Below, piece by piece: positions 24,945 to 32,363 of a stretch of DNA of 64,000 nucleotides (the first letter of the stretch is position 1; each line of letters starts with the position of its first letter). Origin of the DNA: MH13 sp042140245 (GTDB taxonomy: Bacteria > Pseudomonadota > Alphaproteobacteria > Rhizobiales > MH13). The notes below the pieces were generated by a model. The model saw only the letters and a list, made by a program, of their open reading frames with translations, did not search any database and had not been told where the DNA came from. The position numbers and the translations under genes are program-made. The stretch is from positions 2,728,001-2,792,000 of the forward strand of contig NZ_CP159483.1 of NCBI RefSeq assembly GCF_042140245.1, in the 5' to 3' direction.

Positions 24945-26105
24945 TTACACCTCAATGCCGCGGGCAGCAAAAACGGGTCGAGCACGCGCGGCAACACGCT
25001 CAGGGTCGGTGAACAGGTTGGCGCTGTTTGCTAGGCGAATAACATCAGCCAGATGCAACGTCGAGCGTGCTGATTCCTGGCCGCCGATCATCGTGAAATG
25101 GTCTTGATGCCCATTGAGATAGGCCATGAAGACAACGCCAGTTTTGTAGAAGCGCGTGGGTGCTTTGAAGATGTGACGTGACAGAGGAACTGTTGGTTCA
25201 AAGGCGGTTTTATAGGCTGGTTCGTCGCCTGAGCTTAATGCTCCGAGAGCTTTTGCAGCCGCGCCAGCAATTGGATCAAAGATGCCAAGCAGCGCGTGTG
25301 AGAAGCCTTCTTCATCGCCTGCGATGAGGTCTGGATAGTTGAAATCGTCGCCTGTGTACATTTTCACGCCATCAGGAAGGCGTCGGCGCATGGCAATCTC
25401 TTTGTCTGCCGAGAGCAGCGAAATCTTGATGCCATCCACCTTGGCAGCGTTTTCAGCGATGACGCTTAGGCCGGTATCCATGGCTTGCATATGGTCGTCG
25501 GAGCCCCAGTAGCCCTCCAAGGCTGGGTCAAACATCTCGCCCAGCCAGTGCAAAATGGCAGGTTGAGACAGTCCACCAAGGATGCGTGTGTAAACACGCA
25601 CATAGTCGTCCGGTGACTTGGCTGCTTTTGCCAAGGCACGCGAGGCCATCAGAATAATGCGGCCACCCGTTGCCTCGACAGCTTCGCATTGCATTTCATA
25701 AGCAGCGATCACGTCATCAATGGTCACATCTGGGCCAGGCAACAGATGGTCGGTGCCCGCGCCGCACGCGATCAAATGACCACCTGCTTTGGCTGCTGAT
25801 ACCGAACGTTGAATGAGATCCAGCGATTGGTTCCAATCCAAGCCCATCCCGCGTTGGGCTGTGTCCATCGCTTCGGCTACACCAAAGCCGAGCGACCAGA
25901 GATGCTCACGAAAAGCCAGAGTGCGATCCCAGTCTATGATCGGATCAAGCCACGGATCACTGTCGGCTCGCGGGTCCGCCACGACATGAGCGGCGGCGTA
26001 GGCAATTCGATTCCAACCAAGTGGCGAGCGCGCCGGGGTTGGGCCAGCGGTTAAGTGAACAGGCTCGATTGTTCCATCGGCTGTGGGAAGATGAAGCGTG
26101 GCCAC
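24945..26105 (-). CDS. DUF993 protein, DapA-like
   Basis: 386 residues from a GTG with GGGG upstream. The sequence matches the DUF993 family, annotated as related to dihydrodipicolinate synthase (class I aldolase/lyase TIM barrel), but biochemical function is, as far as I know, unassigned. Visible landmarks are GHLIACGAGTDHLLP, AILHWLGEMFDPALEGYWG and DGVKMYTGDDFNYPDLI; the lysine in DGVKMYTG is a candidate Schiff-base residue by analogy only. It sits 3 nt from each operon neighbour. Confidence 0.75.
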   Translation of the reverse strand: MATLHLPTADGTIEPVHLTAGPTPARSPLGWNRIAYAAAHVVADPRADSDPWLDPIIDWDRTLAFREHLWSLGFGVAEAMDTAQRGMGLDWNQSLDLIQRSVSAAKAGGHLIACGAGTDHLLPGPDVTIDDVIAAYEMQCEAVEATGGRIILMASRALAKAAKSPDDYVRVYTRILGGLSQPAILHWLGEMFDPALEGYWGSDDHMQAMDTGLSVIAENAAKVDGIKISLLSADKEIAMRRRLPDGVKMYTGDDFNYPDLIAGDEEGFSHALLGIFDPIAGAAAKALGALSSGDEPAYKTAFEPTVPLSRHIFKAPTRFYKTGVVFMAYLNGHQDHFTMIGGQESARSTLHLADVIRLANSANLFTDPERVAARARPVFAARGIEV

Positions 26106-26108
26106 CGG

Positions 26109-27260
26109 TTACCCCTCAAGTGCCGGTACATCGAGCCAGCGGCGCTCTTTCCAGCTTTGGACGCCAAGCTCTGCCAGTTGAACGCCCTTGGCTCCTTCAA
26201 GCAATGTGTAGCTCCAAGGAGCATCCTCAGCGACATGGCGAAGGAATTCTTCCCACTGTAACTTGAACCCGTTGTCAAAGACTGCGTTGTCAGGAACCTC
26301 TTCCCAATCATCAAAGAAGTTCATGGTTTGAGGTTGGTCGGGATTCCATACCGGCTTGGGCGTGTTGACACGTTGTTGCGAAACACAGGAATGCAAGCCC
26401 GCCACAGCTGATCCATGCGTGCCATCCACTTGGAAAGTGACCAGATCATCACGGCGCACGCGCACGCACCAGCTGGAGTTGATGTGAGCGATGATGCCGC
26501 CTTCCAACTCAAATGTTGCATAGGCTGCATCGTCTGCGTCAGCTTTGTAGGCGTTTCCGTTTTCGTCCCAGCGCTCGGAGATATGCGTGGCGCCAAGGCA
26601 AGAAACAGCCTTCACAGGTGCAACCACATTGTCGAGCACATAGCGCCAGTGGCAGAGCATATCAGAAATGATGCCGCCGCCATCCGCAGCACGATAGTTC
26701 CATGACGGTCGCTGGGCAGGCATCCAATCGCCTTCAAACACCCAATAGCCGAACTCGCCGCGCACCGAGAGAATACGTCCGAAGAATCCGGAGTCCCGCA
26801 AGCGCTTCAATTTCTTCAAGCCTGGCAGGTCAAGCTTGTCGTGAACAATTCCGTTTTTGACGCTTTTGGATTTGGCGTAGGTCGCTATGTCGAGAGCCTC
26901 ACTTAAACTCTCTGAGATTGGCTTCTCGCAATAGATGTTTTTGCCAGCGTCTATGGCTCGCTTGAGAAGCTCAGGACGTAGCTTGGTGGAGGCTGCATCG
27001 AAAAAGAGTGTGTCGTCTGGGTTGGCCAATGCTGCATCAAGGTCGGTTGTCCAGCGCGCCACATTGTGGGCTTTGGCAACAGCTTCGACCTTATCGGCGT
27101 TGCGACCAACAAGAACAGGATCAGGCACGAGATAGGACCCGTCGGATAGAAGTACGCCGCCCTGGTCGCGAATGGCCAAAACAGATCGGATGAGATGCTG
27201 GTTCATCCCCATGCGGCCGGTGATGCCGTGCATGATGATGCCGATACGCTGCGTTCTCAT
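26109..27260 (-). CDS. Gfo/Idh/MocA-family oxidoreductase
   Basis: NAD(P)-dependent dehydrogenase of sugar- or inositol-like substrates, 383 residues. The Rossmann loop GITGRMGMNQH near residue 13 is unusual for the family and recalls the DapB nucleotide loop. The catalytic CEKPI motif is at about residue 125, and the C-terminal alpha/beta domain has ADGGGIISDMLCHWRYVL. AAGGAG lies 9 nt before the ATG. The gene follows the TetR gene and precedes DUF993 in one operon. Substrate not predictable from sequence alone. Confidence 0.85.
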   Translation of the reverse strand: MRTQRIGIIMHGITGRMGMNQHLIRSVLAIRDQGGVLLSDGSYLVPDPVLVGRNADKVEAVAKAHNVARWTTDLDAALANPDDTLFFDAASTKLRPELLKRAIDAGKNIYCEKPISESLSEALDIATYAKSKSVKNGIVHDKLDLPGLKKLKRLRDSGFFGRILSVRGEFGYWVFEGDWMPAQRPSWNYRAADGGGIISDMLCHWRYVLDNVVAPVKAVSCLGATHISERWDENGNAYKADADDAAYATFELEGGIIAHINSSWCVRVRRDDLVTFQVDGTHGSAVAGLHSCVSQQRVNTPKPVWNPDQPQTMNFFDDWEEVPDNAVFDNGFKLQWEEFLRHVAEDAPWSYTLLEGAKGVQLAELGVQSWKERRWLDVPALEG

Positions 27261-27305
27261 TTTTTGGCTCCTTAGGTAAGCAACTGGAATGTCGGGGGAA
27301 GACGG

Positions 27306-28022
27306 TTAGTCTTTGGGGTCGGGGCGTAGGAAACGGATGACCATTTCGCCGATGTCGTCGCTGCGTTGATCGAGCCATGCATCATCAATCGGTGCGTGGA
27401 AAACGGCACGCAGCGTGTGCATGTTGGAAATCGGGAAGTAGCAAAGCGAGGCGATCGAAATGTAGAGATCGGTTGGCGCAATGCCGGGTCGAAACACGCC
27501 CATGGCCACGCCACGATCAAGCAAGCTACGTAGCTCATCCGTCAATGGTGATTGAATATCGGCGACATCTTTGATCTGCCGGATCGTCTCACCGCCGCGG
27601 AGATTTTCCGTGTTGAGCATGGAGATAAACCAGGGTTTTTGCATAAAGTGTCGCAATGTGAAATCGACCAGATCGCGGATGGCGGTTTCAGGGTCTTTGT
27701 GATCCAGATCGAGATCACGTTCACCTTCACGAATTTGCACATAGGCTTCGCGAAGAGCGGCTGCATAAAGCTGATCTTTGTCGCCAAAGTAGCTGTAAAT
27801 CAAAGGCTTGGAGACACCCGCACGCTCGGCGATCATGTCAATGCGCGCGCCTGCATGGCCATAGGTTGAGAACTCTATCAGTGAGGCATCCAAGATAGCA
27901 CGTTTGGATCTTGCCGCATCGCGCTTCTGGCTCTGCGCTGGCTTGCGGGCGGTTCGCACCGAGGATTTGCGAGACGACGCAGCGCGGGTTTGTCGTCCGC
28001 TGATGGGCAAGTTTTTAGCCAT
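27306..28022 (-). CDS. TetR-family transcriptional regulator
   Basis: 238 residues from the ATG at 28022, overlapping the tctA stop by 8 nt; the upstream open frame lies inside tctA. A basic, low-complexity N-terminal arm of about 40 residues precedes the TetR helix-turn-helix (KRAILDASLIEFSTYGHAGARIDMIAERAGVSKPLIYSYFGDKDQL, about residues 40-85). The rest is the helical ligand-binding and dimerisation domain. Its position inside the tct operon and the palindrome at the tctC promoter suggest it represses this operon in response to substrate (inference). Confidence 0.9.
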   Translation of the reverse strand: MAKNLPISGRQTRAASSRKSSVRTARKPAQSQKRDAARSKRAILDASLIEFSTYGHAGARIDMIAERAGVSKPLIYSYFGDKDQLYAAALREAYVQIREGERDLDLDHKDPETAIRDLVDFTLRHFMQKPWFISMLNTENLRGGETIRQIKDVADIQSPLTDELRSLLDRGVAMGVFRPGIAPTDLYISIASLCYFPISNMHTLRAVFHAPIDDAWLDQRSDDIGEMVIRFLRPDPKD

Positions 28023-29553
28023 CGTTTGATCTCTCTGCTTCCCGTTGCAAAACGCGGTCGAGTGCACGGCTGATAGCGTTGCGGACGGCGGGCACGCCAA
28101 ATGCGATGCTTAGGATGATAATGATGACGAACACTGCGGAGATTGGCCGCGTGAAGAAGGGGGTGAGGTCGCCATCGCTGAGCGTGAGGCCGCGCCGCAG
28201 ACTTTTGTCGAGCAAAGCGCCCAGAATGATGCCGAGTACCAGCGGTGCCATTGGGTAGTTCATCTGGCGCAGCACAAAACCAATCAAGCCAAACACCACC
28301 ATGACCCAAATCTCAAAGGTACGTTGGGTGAGCGCGTAGGGTCCGATAACGCAAAGGGTGAAGACCAAGGGCATCAAGATTTCACGCGGCACTTTGAGCA
28401 CCAGGACAAAAATACGCGTCAAAAACAAACCAAAGATCGCAATAGCGATGGTTGCAAAGATCAGCATTACCGCAACCGAATAGATAAAATCGGGCTGCTC
28501 GATCATGATCATCGGGCCAGGGCGCACGCCATGAATAAAGAGCGCGGCGATAAGGACCGCCGCTGGTGCTGACCCTGGCACGGCGAGGGTAAGGGCTGGG
28601 ATCAAAGCGCCCGGCACGACGGCGCTGTTGCCGGTCTCGGCTGCCGTCAGGCCTTCGTAGGAGCCTTTTCCGAAGTCAGCGCGTTCTTTGCTTGTGCGAC
28701 GCGCAGCAGCGTAAGAAGCCCATGCGCCGATATCCTCACCAACGCCGGGGATGATACCTACCAGCGTTCCAATGACACCTGATCGAGCGATGGTGAATTT
28801 GTAGCGCCAGAGATCGACGAGTTTGGGTAAGATTCGGTCGCGCTTATCAGCTGATTTCACAACTCTTGCTTTGGCCCGCCACATAACAGTGAGCACTTCG
28901 GCAAAACCGAAAGCGCCCACCATTGCAGGAATGAGGCCAATGCCACCGTTTAGCTCCGGCACACCAAAATTGAAGCGAATGTGAGCGTGGATCCCTTCTG
29001 ATCCAATCATCGCGACCATCAGCCCTATTAGCCCAGCGATATAGCCTTTGAGTGGGCTGATGCCTCCGGTCAGTTGACCAGAGATAACGATGCCAAAAAC
29101 AGCAAGCCAAAAGAATTCAAAGGAACCAAACCTCAGCGCCGCCTCGGCGAGGGGTGGCGCCAGCATGACCAGCAACAAGATGCCGACCATCGTGCCCATC
29201 GCTGATCCAGCGGTCGCCAACGCCATTGCGTAGCCAGCACGACCTGATTGGGCTAGTGGATAACCATCCAACGCAGTTGCCGCACTTGCAGGTGTCCCCG
29301 GAATGTTGAGCAGGATGGCGCTGCGCGAGCCGCCATAAATCGCTCCCACATACATGCAGATGAGCACCGTGATCGCTGCATCGCGGTCAAGCGTATAGGT
29401 GAGGGTGGTGAGCAACGCGACCCCCATCGTTGCGGTCAGTCCCGGTAGGCTGCCAACAAAGATGCCAAGCAGTGTTGCCCACACAACATGGAAGAGCATC
29501 TGGCCTGTCGCCATCTGCTGAAAGGCTTGGAAAAGGGAAAGAAGGCCGTCCAT
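28015..29553 (-). CDS. tctA: Tripartite tricarboxylate transporter, large membrane subunit TctA
   Basis: Main permease subunit of a TTT-family secondary importer, 512 residues with about 12 membrane segments. The family motifs GSLPGLTATMGVALL near residue 35, MYVGAIYGGSRSAILLNIPGTPAS near 67 (split here at residue 80) and the second-half GIIPGVGEDIGAWASY and AVPGSAPAAVLIAALFIHGV are present. The start overlaps the tctB stop by one base. It works with TctB and the binding protein TctC. Confidence 0.95.
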   Translation of the reverse strand: MDGLLSLFQAFQQMATGQMLFHVVWATLLGIFVGSLPGLTATMGVALLTTLTYTLDRDAAITVLICMYVGAIYGGSRSAILLNIPGTPASAATALDGYPLAQSGRAGYAMALATAGSAMGTMVGILLLVMLAPPLAEAALRFGSFEFFWLAVFGIVISGQLTGGISPLKGYIAGLIGLMVAMIGSEGIHAHIRFNFGVPELNGGIGLIPAMVGAFGFAEVLTVMWRAKARVVKSADKRDRILPKLVDLWRYKFTIARSGVIGTLVGIIPGVGEDIGAWASYAAARRTSKERADFGKGSYEGLTAAETGNSAVVPGALIPALTLAVPGSAPAAVLIAALFIHGVRPGPMIMIEQPDFIYSVAVMLIFATIAIAIFGLFLTRIFVLVLKVPREILMPLVFTLCVIGPYALTQRTFEIWVMVVFGLIGFVLRQMNYPMAPLVLGIILGALLDKSLRRGLTLSDGDLTPFFTRPISAVFVIIIILSIAFGVPAVRNAISRALDRVLQREAERSNDG

Positions 29554-30104
29554 CAGGGAAGGCGAACCAAGAAGCCGTATTCAAAGAGGCTCGCGATTGC
29601 ATAAGCCCCCATAATTCCGAAGCCTATTCCAAAAGCGATGCGCTTGACATGATCGCTTGCCGATCCATCGCGTTTCCAAGTGAAATGCGTATAAAAAACA
29701 GCGATGTAGATAGCGGTAGCTTGCGCAAACGGTAGTGATCCAACAAGAGCTAGCGCGTAGATCACACTGTAGCTGGCCGCGAAAAACAAGTCGCGATTGG
29801 AAGTGATTGGATCGTCGGTCTGATTGAGTGCTTCATCAAATTGCGAGGCGGTTGAAGGCCCAACAGTTTTTGCGAGCTGTGATTGCGCCGCGATGTGTAG
29901 CGCACGTGCTGAAAGGAATAGCAACACCGAGCAGAGCATCATAGCCAAACCCAGAATCATTGGTACCAGACCAGGGATAGAAGCTGGATGGATCTGACGA
30001 ATTTCAAGCCGATCCATTGTGTAACCGCCGATCAGCATTGCGACCCCTACAGCAAAGAGAATCACACTTGTCCAACGGTCTGCGGTAGCGCTGTCTAGGG
30101 TCAT
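29553..30104 (-). CDS. tctB: Tripartite tricarboxylate transporter, small membrane subunit TctB
   Basis: Small subunit of the TTT importer, 183 residues with four hydrophobic segments and a longer polar loop between the second and third. The sequence is poorly conserved in this family; assignment rests on membrane topology and the position between tctC and tctA. It starts 131 nt after tctC, downstream of a strong hairpin. Confidence 0.88.
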   Translation of the reverse strand: MTLDSATADRWTSVILFAVGVAMLIGGYTMDRLEIRQIHPASIPGLVPMILGLAMMLCSVLLFLSARALHIAAQSQLAKTVGPSTASQFDEALNQTDDPITSNRDLFFAASYSVIYALALVGSLPFAQATAIYIAVFYTHFTWKRDGSASDHVKRIAFGIGFGIMGAYAIASLFEYGFLVRLP

Positions 30105-30186
30105 TTGGTTTCTGGTTCGCTAGGGAGACTTATTATTGTCGCGGGGGGACGCGGGATGAGACCTCTTCAGGGCCGTCTGCAGTTGC

Positions 30187-30228
30187 CCATTCTGGCCGCA
30201 TCACCCGCTAAGGAAACGGCCAGAATGG
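30187..30228 (-). other. 12-bp stem-loop between tctC and tctB
   Basis: CCATTCTGGCCG (30187-30198) and CGGCCAGAATGG (30217-30228) form a perfect 12-bp inverted repeat around 18 nt. There is no T-tract on either strand directly after. Such hairpins behind a binding-protein gene commonly stabilise its upstream mRNA so that it is made in excess over the permease; that role here is inference. Confidence 0.75.
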
Positions 30229-30235
30229 TTGGTGA

Positions 30236-31252
30236 CTACTCAGCGGGGCAGTCGATGCCGATTTCAGATGGATCGACCACTGCCTCACCGCGCGTGACGC
30301 GCGCGCAAGCCTCAGCGATCACGACCGGCATGGCGGCTGCCATGGCATCTTCGCCATAGCTTGGTGCAAAAACAGCACCGCGATCTGAGGCATAAGCCTG
30401 GAGTTCTGGTGAGCTCATGATCACATCACGCCAAACCTGATCGACGGTCTCATATACCTCATCGGGTGCACCAACGGGAATGAAGACGCCGAAGTAATCC
30501 GCGGCGATGGGCATGTCAGGCAGATATTCTGTGATGGGCGGAATGGGGTCGATGCCCTCAACCATCAAAGGTTGATCGGAAAGCACAGCCAAACCGCGCA
30601 AGCGACCAGCACGAATCATCTCGGTTTGTTCGACCGCCAGTTGCGTCGTTGCGATCACTTCGCCAGACGCCGCAGCAATGACAGCAGGGTTGCCTCCGTC
30701 ATAGGTCACCATGCGCGCATTGAGCTCTTCGCCAGCCGCTTCTTGAATGGCTGCCAAGGCCATGCCGCCAGACGAGTTCACGCCGGCTGTCCCAACCGTC
30801 ACGCTGTCCATCTTCATAGCATCAAGCAGTTCACCAAAGTCTTGGTAGGGCGAATCCACATTCACAGAGACGACGGGCACGTTGGCGACGTGCAGATAAA
30901 CGACATAATCCTCAATCGAGGTGTCTTCGATGAGGCCGGTAACAGAGTAGGTTGCGTTGTTCGCAATAGCGTTGGCCGTCCAGGTGTACCCGTCGCGCGG
31001 TGCTGCAAGCGCTGCAGCCGTGCCGATCGAACCGGACGCACCTGGTTGGTTGACCACTACAATCTCAGTTCCAAGCGCTTCCTCGAGCAATGGGGCAACC
31101 ACGCGGGTTACCTGGTCGGTTGATCCACCTGCCGACCATGGCACGATGATGTTGATAGGACGATCGGGCTGCCATTGCGCCATTGCGCTTGTGGTTAGTC
31201 CAAGTGTCGCGATGGCCGCGAGGGATGTGCATGCGAATGTGGAGAGCTTCAT
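30236..31252 (-). CDS. tctC: Tripartite tricarboxylate transporter substrate-binding protein TctC
   Basis: Periplasmic solute receptor (Bug family), 338 residues. Signal peptide MKLSTFACTSLAAIATLGL followed by an AMA-Q cleavage site (about residue 25). The mature protein starts with the family's RPINIIVPWSAGGSTDQVTR segment and contains PGASGSIGTAAALAAPRDGYT, the carboxylate-binding loop. The ribosome-binding site GGGAGGAAAG is strong. First gene of the operon and directly downstream of the TetR-like palindrome. The ligand is probably a carboxylate. Confidence 0.93.
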   Translation of the reverse strand: MKLSTFACTSLAAIATLGLTTSAMAQWQPDRPINIIVPWSAGGSTDQVTRVVAPLLEEALGTEIVVVNQPGASGSIGTAAALAAPRDGYTWTANAIANNATYSVTGLIEDTSIEDYVVYLHVANVPVVSVNVDSPYQDFGELLDAMKMDSVTVGTAGVNSSGGMALAAIQEAAGEELNARMVTYDGGNPAVIAAASGEVIATTQLAVEQTEMIRAGRLRGLAVLSDQPLMVEGIDPIPPITEYLPDMPIAADYFGVFIPVGAPDEVYETVDQVWRDVIMSSPELQAYASDRGAVFAPSYGEDAMAAAMPVVIAEACARVTRGEAVVDPSEIGIDCPAE

Positions 31253-31272
31253 TGGTCTCTTTCCTCCCTTTG

Positions 31273-31313
31273 TTACTGACTAGTAGGTAATAAACAAAAT
31301 TTGGCCCTGTCAA
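31273..31313 (-). promoter_or_regulatory. Candidate tctC promoter with overlapping TetR-type operator
   Basis: On the minus strand, TTGACA (31308-31313) is followed after 15 nt by TATTAC (31287-31292). Overlapping the -10 is an 18-bp imperfect palindrome at 31273-31290 of the form TTAC-nn-ACTAGT-nn-GTAA, symmetric at 14 of 18 positions. It lies 21-38 bp before the tctC ATG. Size and symmetry fit a TetR-family operator placed to block RNA polymerase. Confidence 0.65.
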
Positions 31314-31494
31314 TCACGAATTGGCAATTGCGTTCGATATTAATTTATTTTGAAATCAATGGGCTGAATGCTTTTCGGGCGAAGTGTGAAGACTGCTTGC
31401 TCGTTTTCGCAAGCGCAACATAGCGTGGTGCAGTGCAGGAAATTGTGCGTGGATGCGAAAATAACTCGGAGTGAGTCAAACGGCTTCAACACAC

Positions 31495-31525
31495 AAAAAA
31501 GCTCGACGTGTGAACGCCGAGCTTT
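31495..31525 (-). terminator. Terminator of the lexA operon
   Basis: Read on the minus strand, AAAGCTCGGCGT pairs with ACGTCGAGCTTT (one G-U pair) around TCAC, followed by a T-run. It lies 27 bp beyond the lexA stop and separates this operon from tctC. The rest of the 299-nt gap, about 31314-31494, shows no gene; it is AT-rich near 31320-31360. Confidence 0.85.
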
Positions 31526-31551
31526 GAAAAAGCTTTGACCATACGGATTGG

Positions 31552-32262
31552 TCAGTAACGTCGGAAAAGCGCGACCAACTTGCCCTGGATTTTCACGCGA
31601 TCTGGGCCAAAGATTCGTGTTTCGTAGGTTGGGTTGGCCGCTTCGAGAGCCACTGACCCGCCACGCTTGCGCAAACGCTTCAGTGTGGCTTCTTCATCGT
31701 CAACCAAAGCCACGATAATTTCACCATTATCAGCGCTTTCGGAGCGTTTTATAAGCACGGTATCGCCATCAAAGATACCGGCTTCAATCATCGAGTCACC
31801 GCGCACTTCCAACGCGAAATGCTCACCACCAGCAATCAGTTCAGCTGGCACAGACACTGAATGGCTTTCCTGTTGGATGGCGGATATTGGCGTACCTGCA
31901 GCAATGCGACCCATGACCGGTACCGTGACAACGTCGCCCAGTGCCGCCACATCAGGCATTGATGGAGTGGGTTTCTCTCTCCCACCGGACCCTTCAATAA
32001 CGCTCGGCACGAAGCCGCCTTCACGACCGCCCAAACGCGGATTGTGGGAGTCTGGAAGCCGTACAACTTCCATCGCGCGCGCCCGGTTTGGAAGTCGGCG
32101 AATAAAACCTCGTTCTTCCAAAGCAGTGATGAGGCGATGAATGCCTGACTTTGACTTCAGGTCCAGCGCATCTTTCATTTCATCAAAAGAAGGAGGGACG
32201 CCTGATTCACGCAGTCGCTCGTGGATGAACATCAAAAGTTCATGCTGCTTGGGTGTCAGCAC
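31552..32262 (-). CDS. lexA: SOS repressor LexA
   Basis: Repressor of DNA-damage genes that self-cleaves with RecA filaments. 236 residues from a GTG behind GGGGGAA. N-terminal winged helix (about 1-65) with the recognition helix KSKSGIHRLITALEERGF; C-terminal S24 protease domain with the cleavage site Ala122-Gly123 (GRIAAGTPI), nucleophile Ser157 (RGDSMIEAGI) and base Lys195 (EATLKRL). The KSKSGIHRL recognition helix is the alphaproteobacterial type. Two SOS boxes lie 60-100 bp upstream, so it is likely autoregulated apart from read-through from moeA. Confidence 0.96.
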   Translation of the reverse strand: MLTPKQHELLMFIHERLRESGVPPSFDEMKDALDLKSKSGIHRLITALEERGFIRRLPNRARAMEVVRLPDSHNPRLGGREGGFVPSVIEGSGGREKPTPSMPDVAALGDVVTVPVMGRIAAGTPISAIQQESHSVSVPAELIAGGEHFALEVRGDSMIEAGIFDGDTVLIKRSESADNGEIIVALVDDEEATLKRLRKRGGSVALEAANPTYETRIFGPDRVKIQGKLVALFRRY

Positions 32263-32321
32263 GGCATTTCCCCCGCTTCAAATGGCTCAAGTTGTTTGCG
32301 CGCGGCGCATCCAACTCATTG

Positions 32322-32336
32322 GAACACAAGATGAAC
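32322..32336 (-). promoter_or_regulatory. SOS box 1 upstream of lexA
   Basis: GAAC-n7-GAAC, the exact direct-repeat form known for LexA binding in alphaproteobacteria (GTTC-n7-GTTC on the other strand). It lies 60 bp before the lexA start, inside the 101-bp moeA-lexA gap. Confidence 0.85.
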
Positions 32337-32347
32337 AGTTTGTACCT

Positions 32348-32362
32348 GTTCTTGATGTGTTC
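32348..32362 (-). promoter_or_regulatory. SOS box 2 upstream of lexA
   Basis: GTTC-n7-GTTC, a second exact LexA site in opposite orientation to box 1, 11 bp away. It lies just beyond the end of moeA. Confidence 0.85.
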
Positions 32363-32363
32363 T

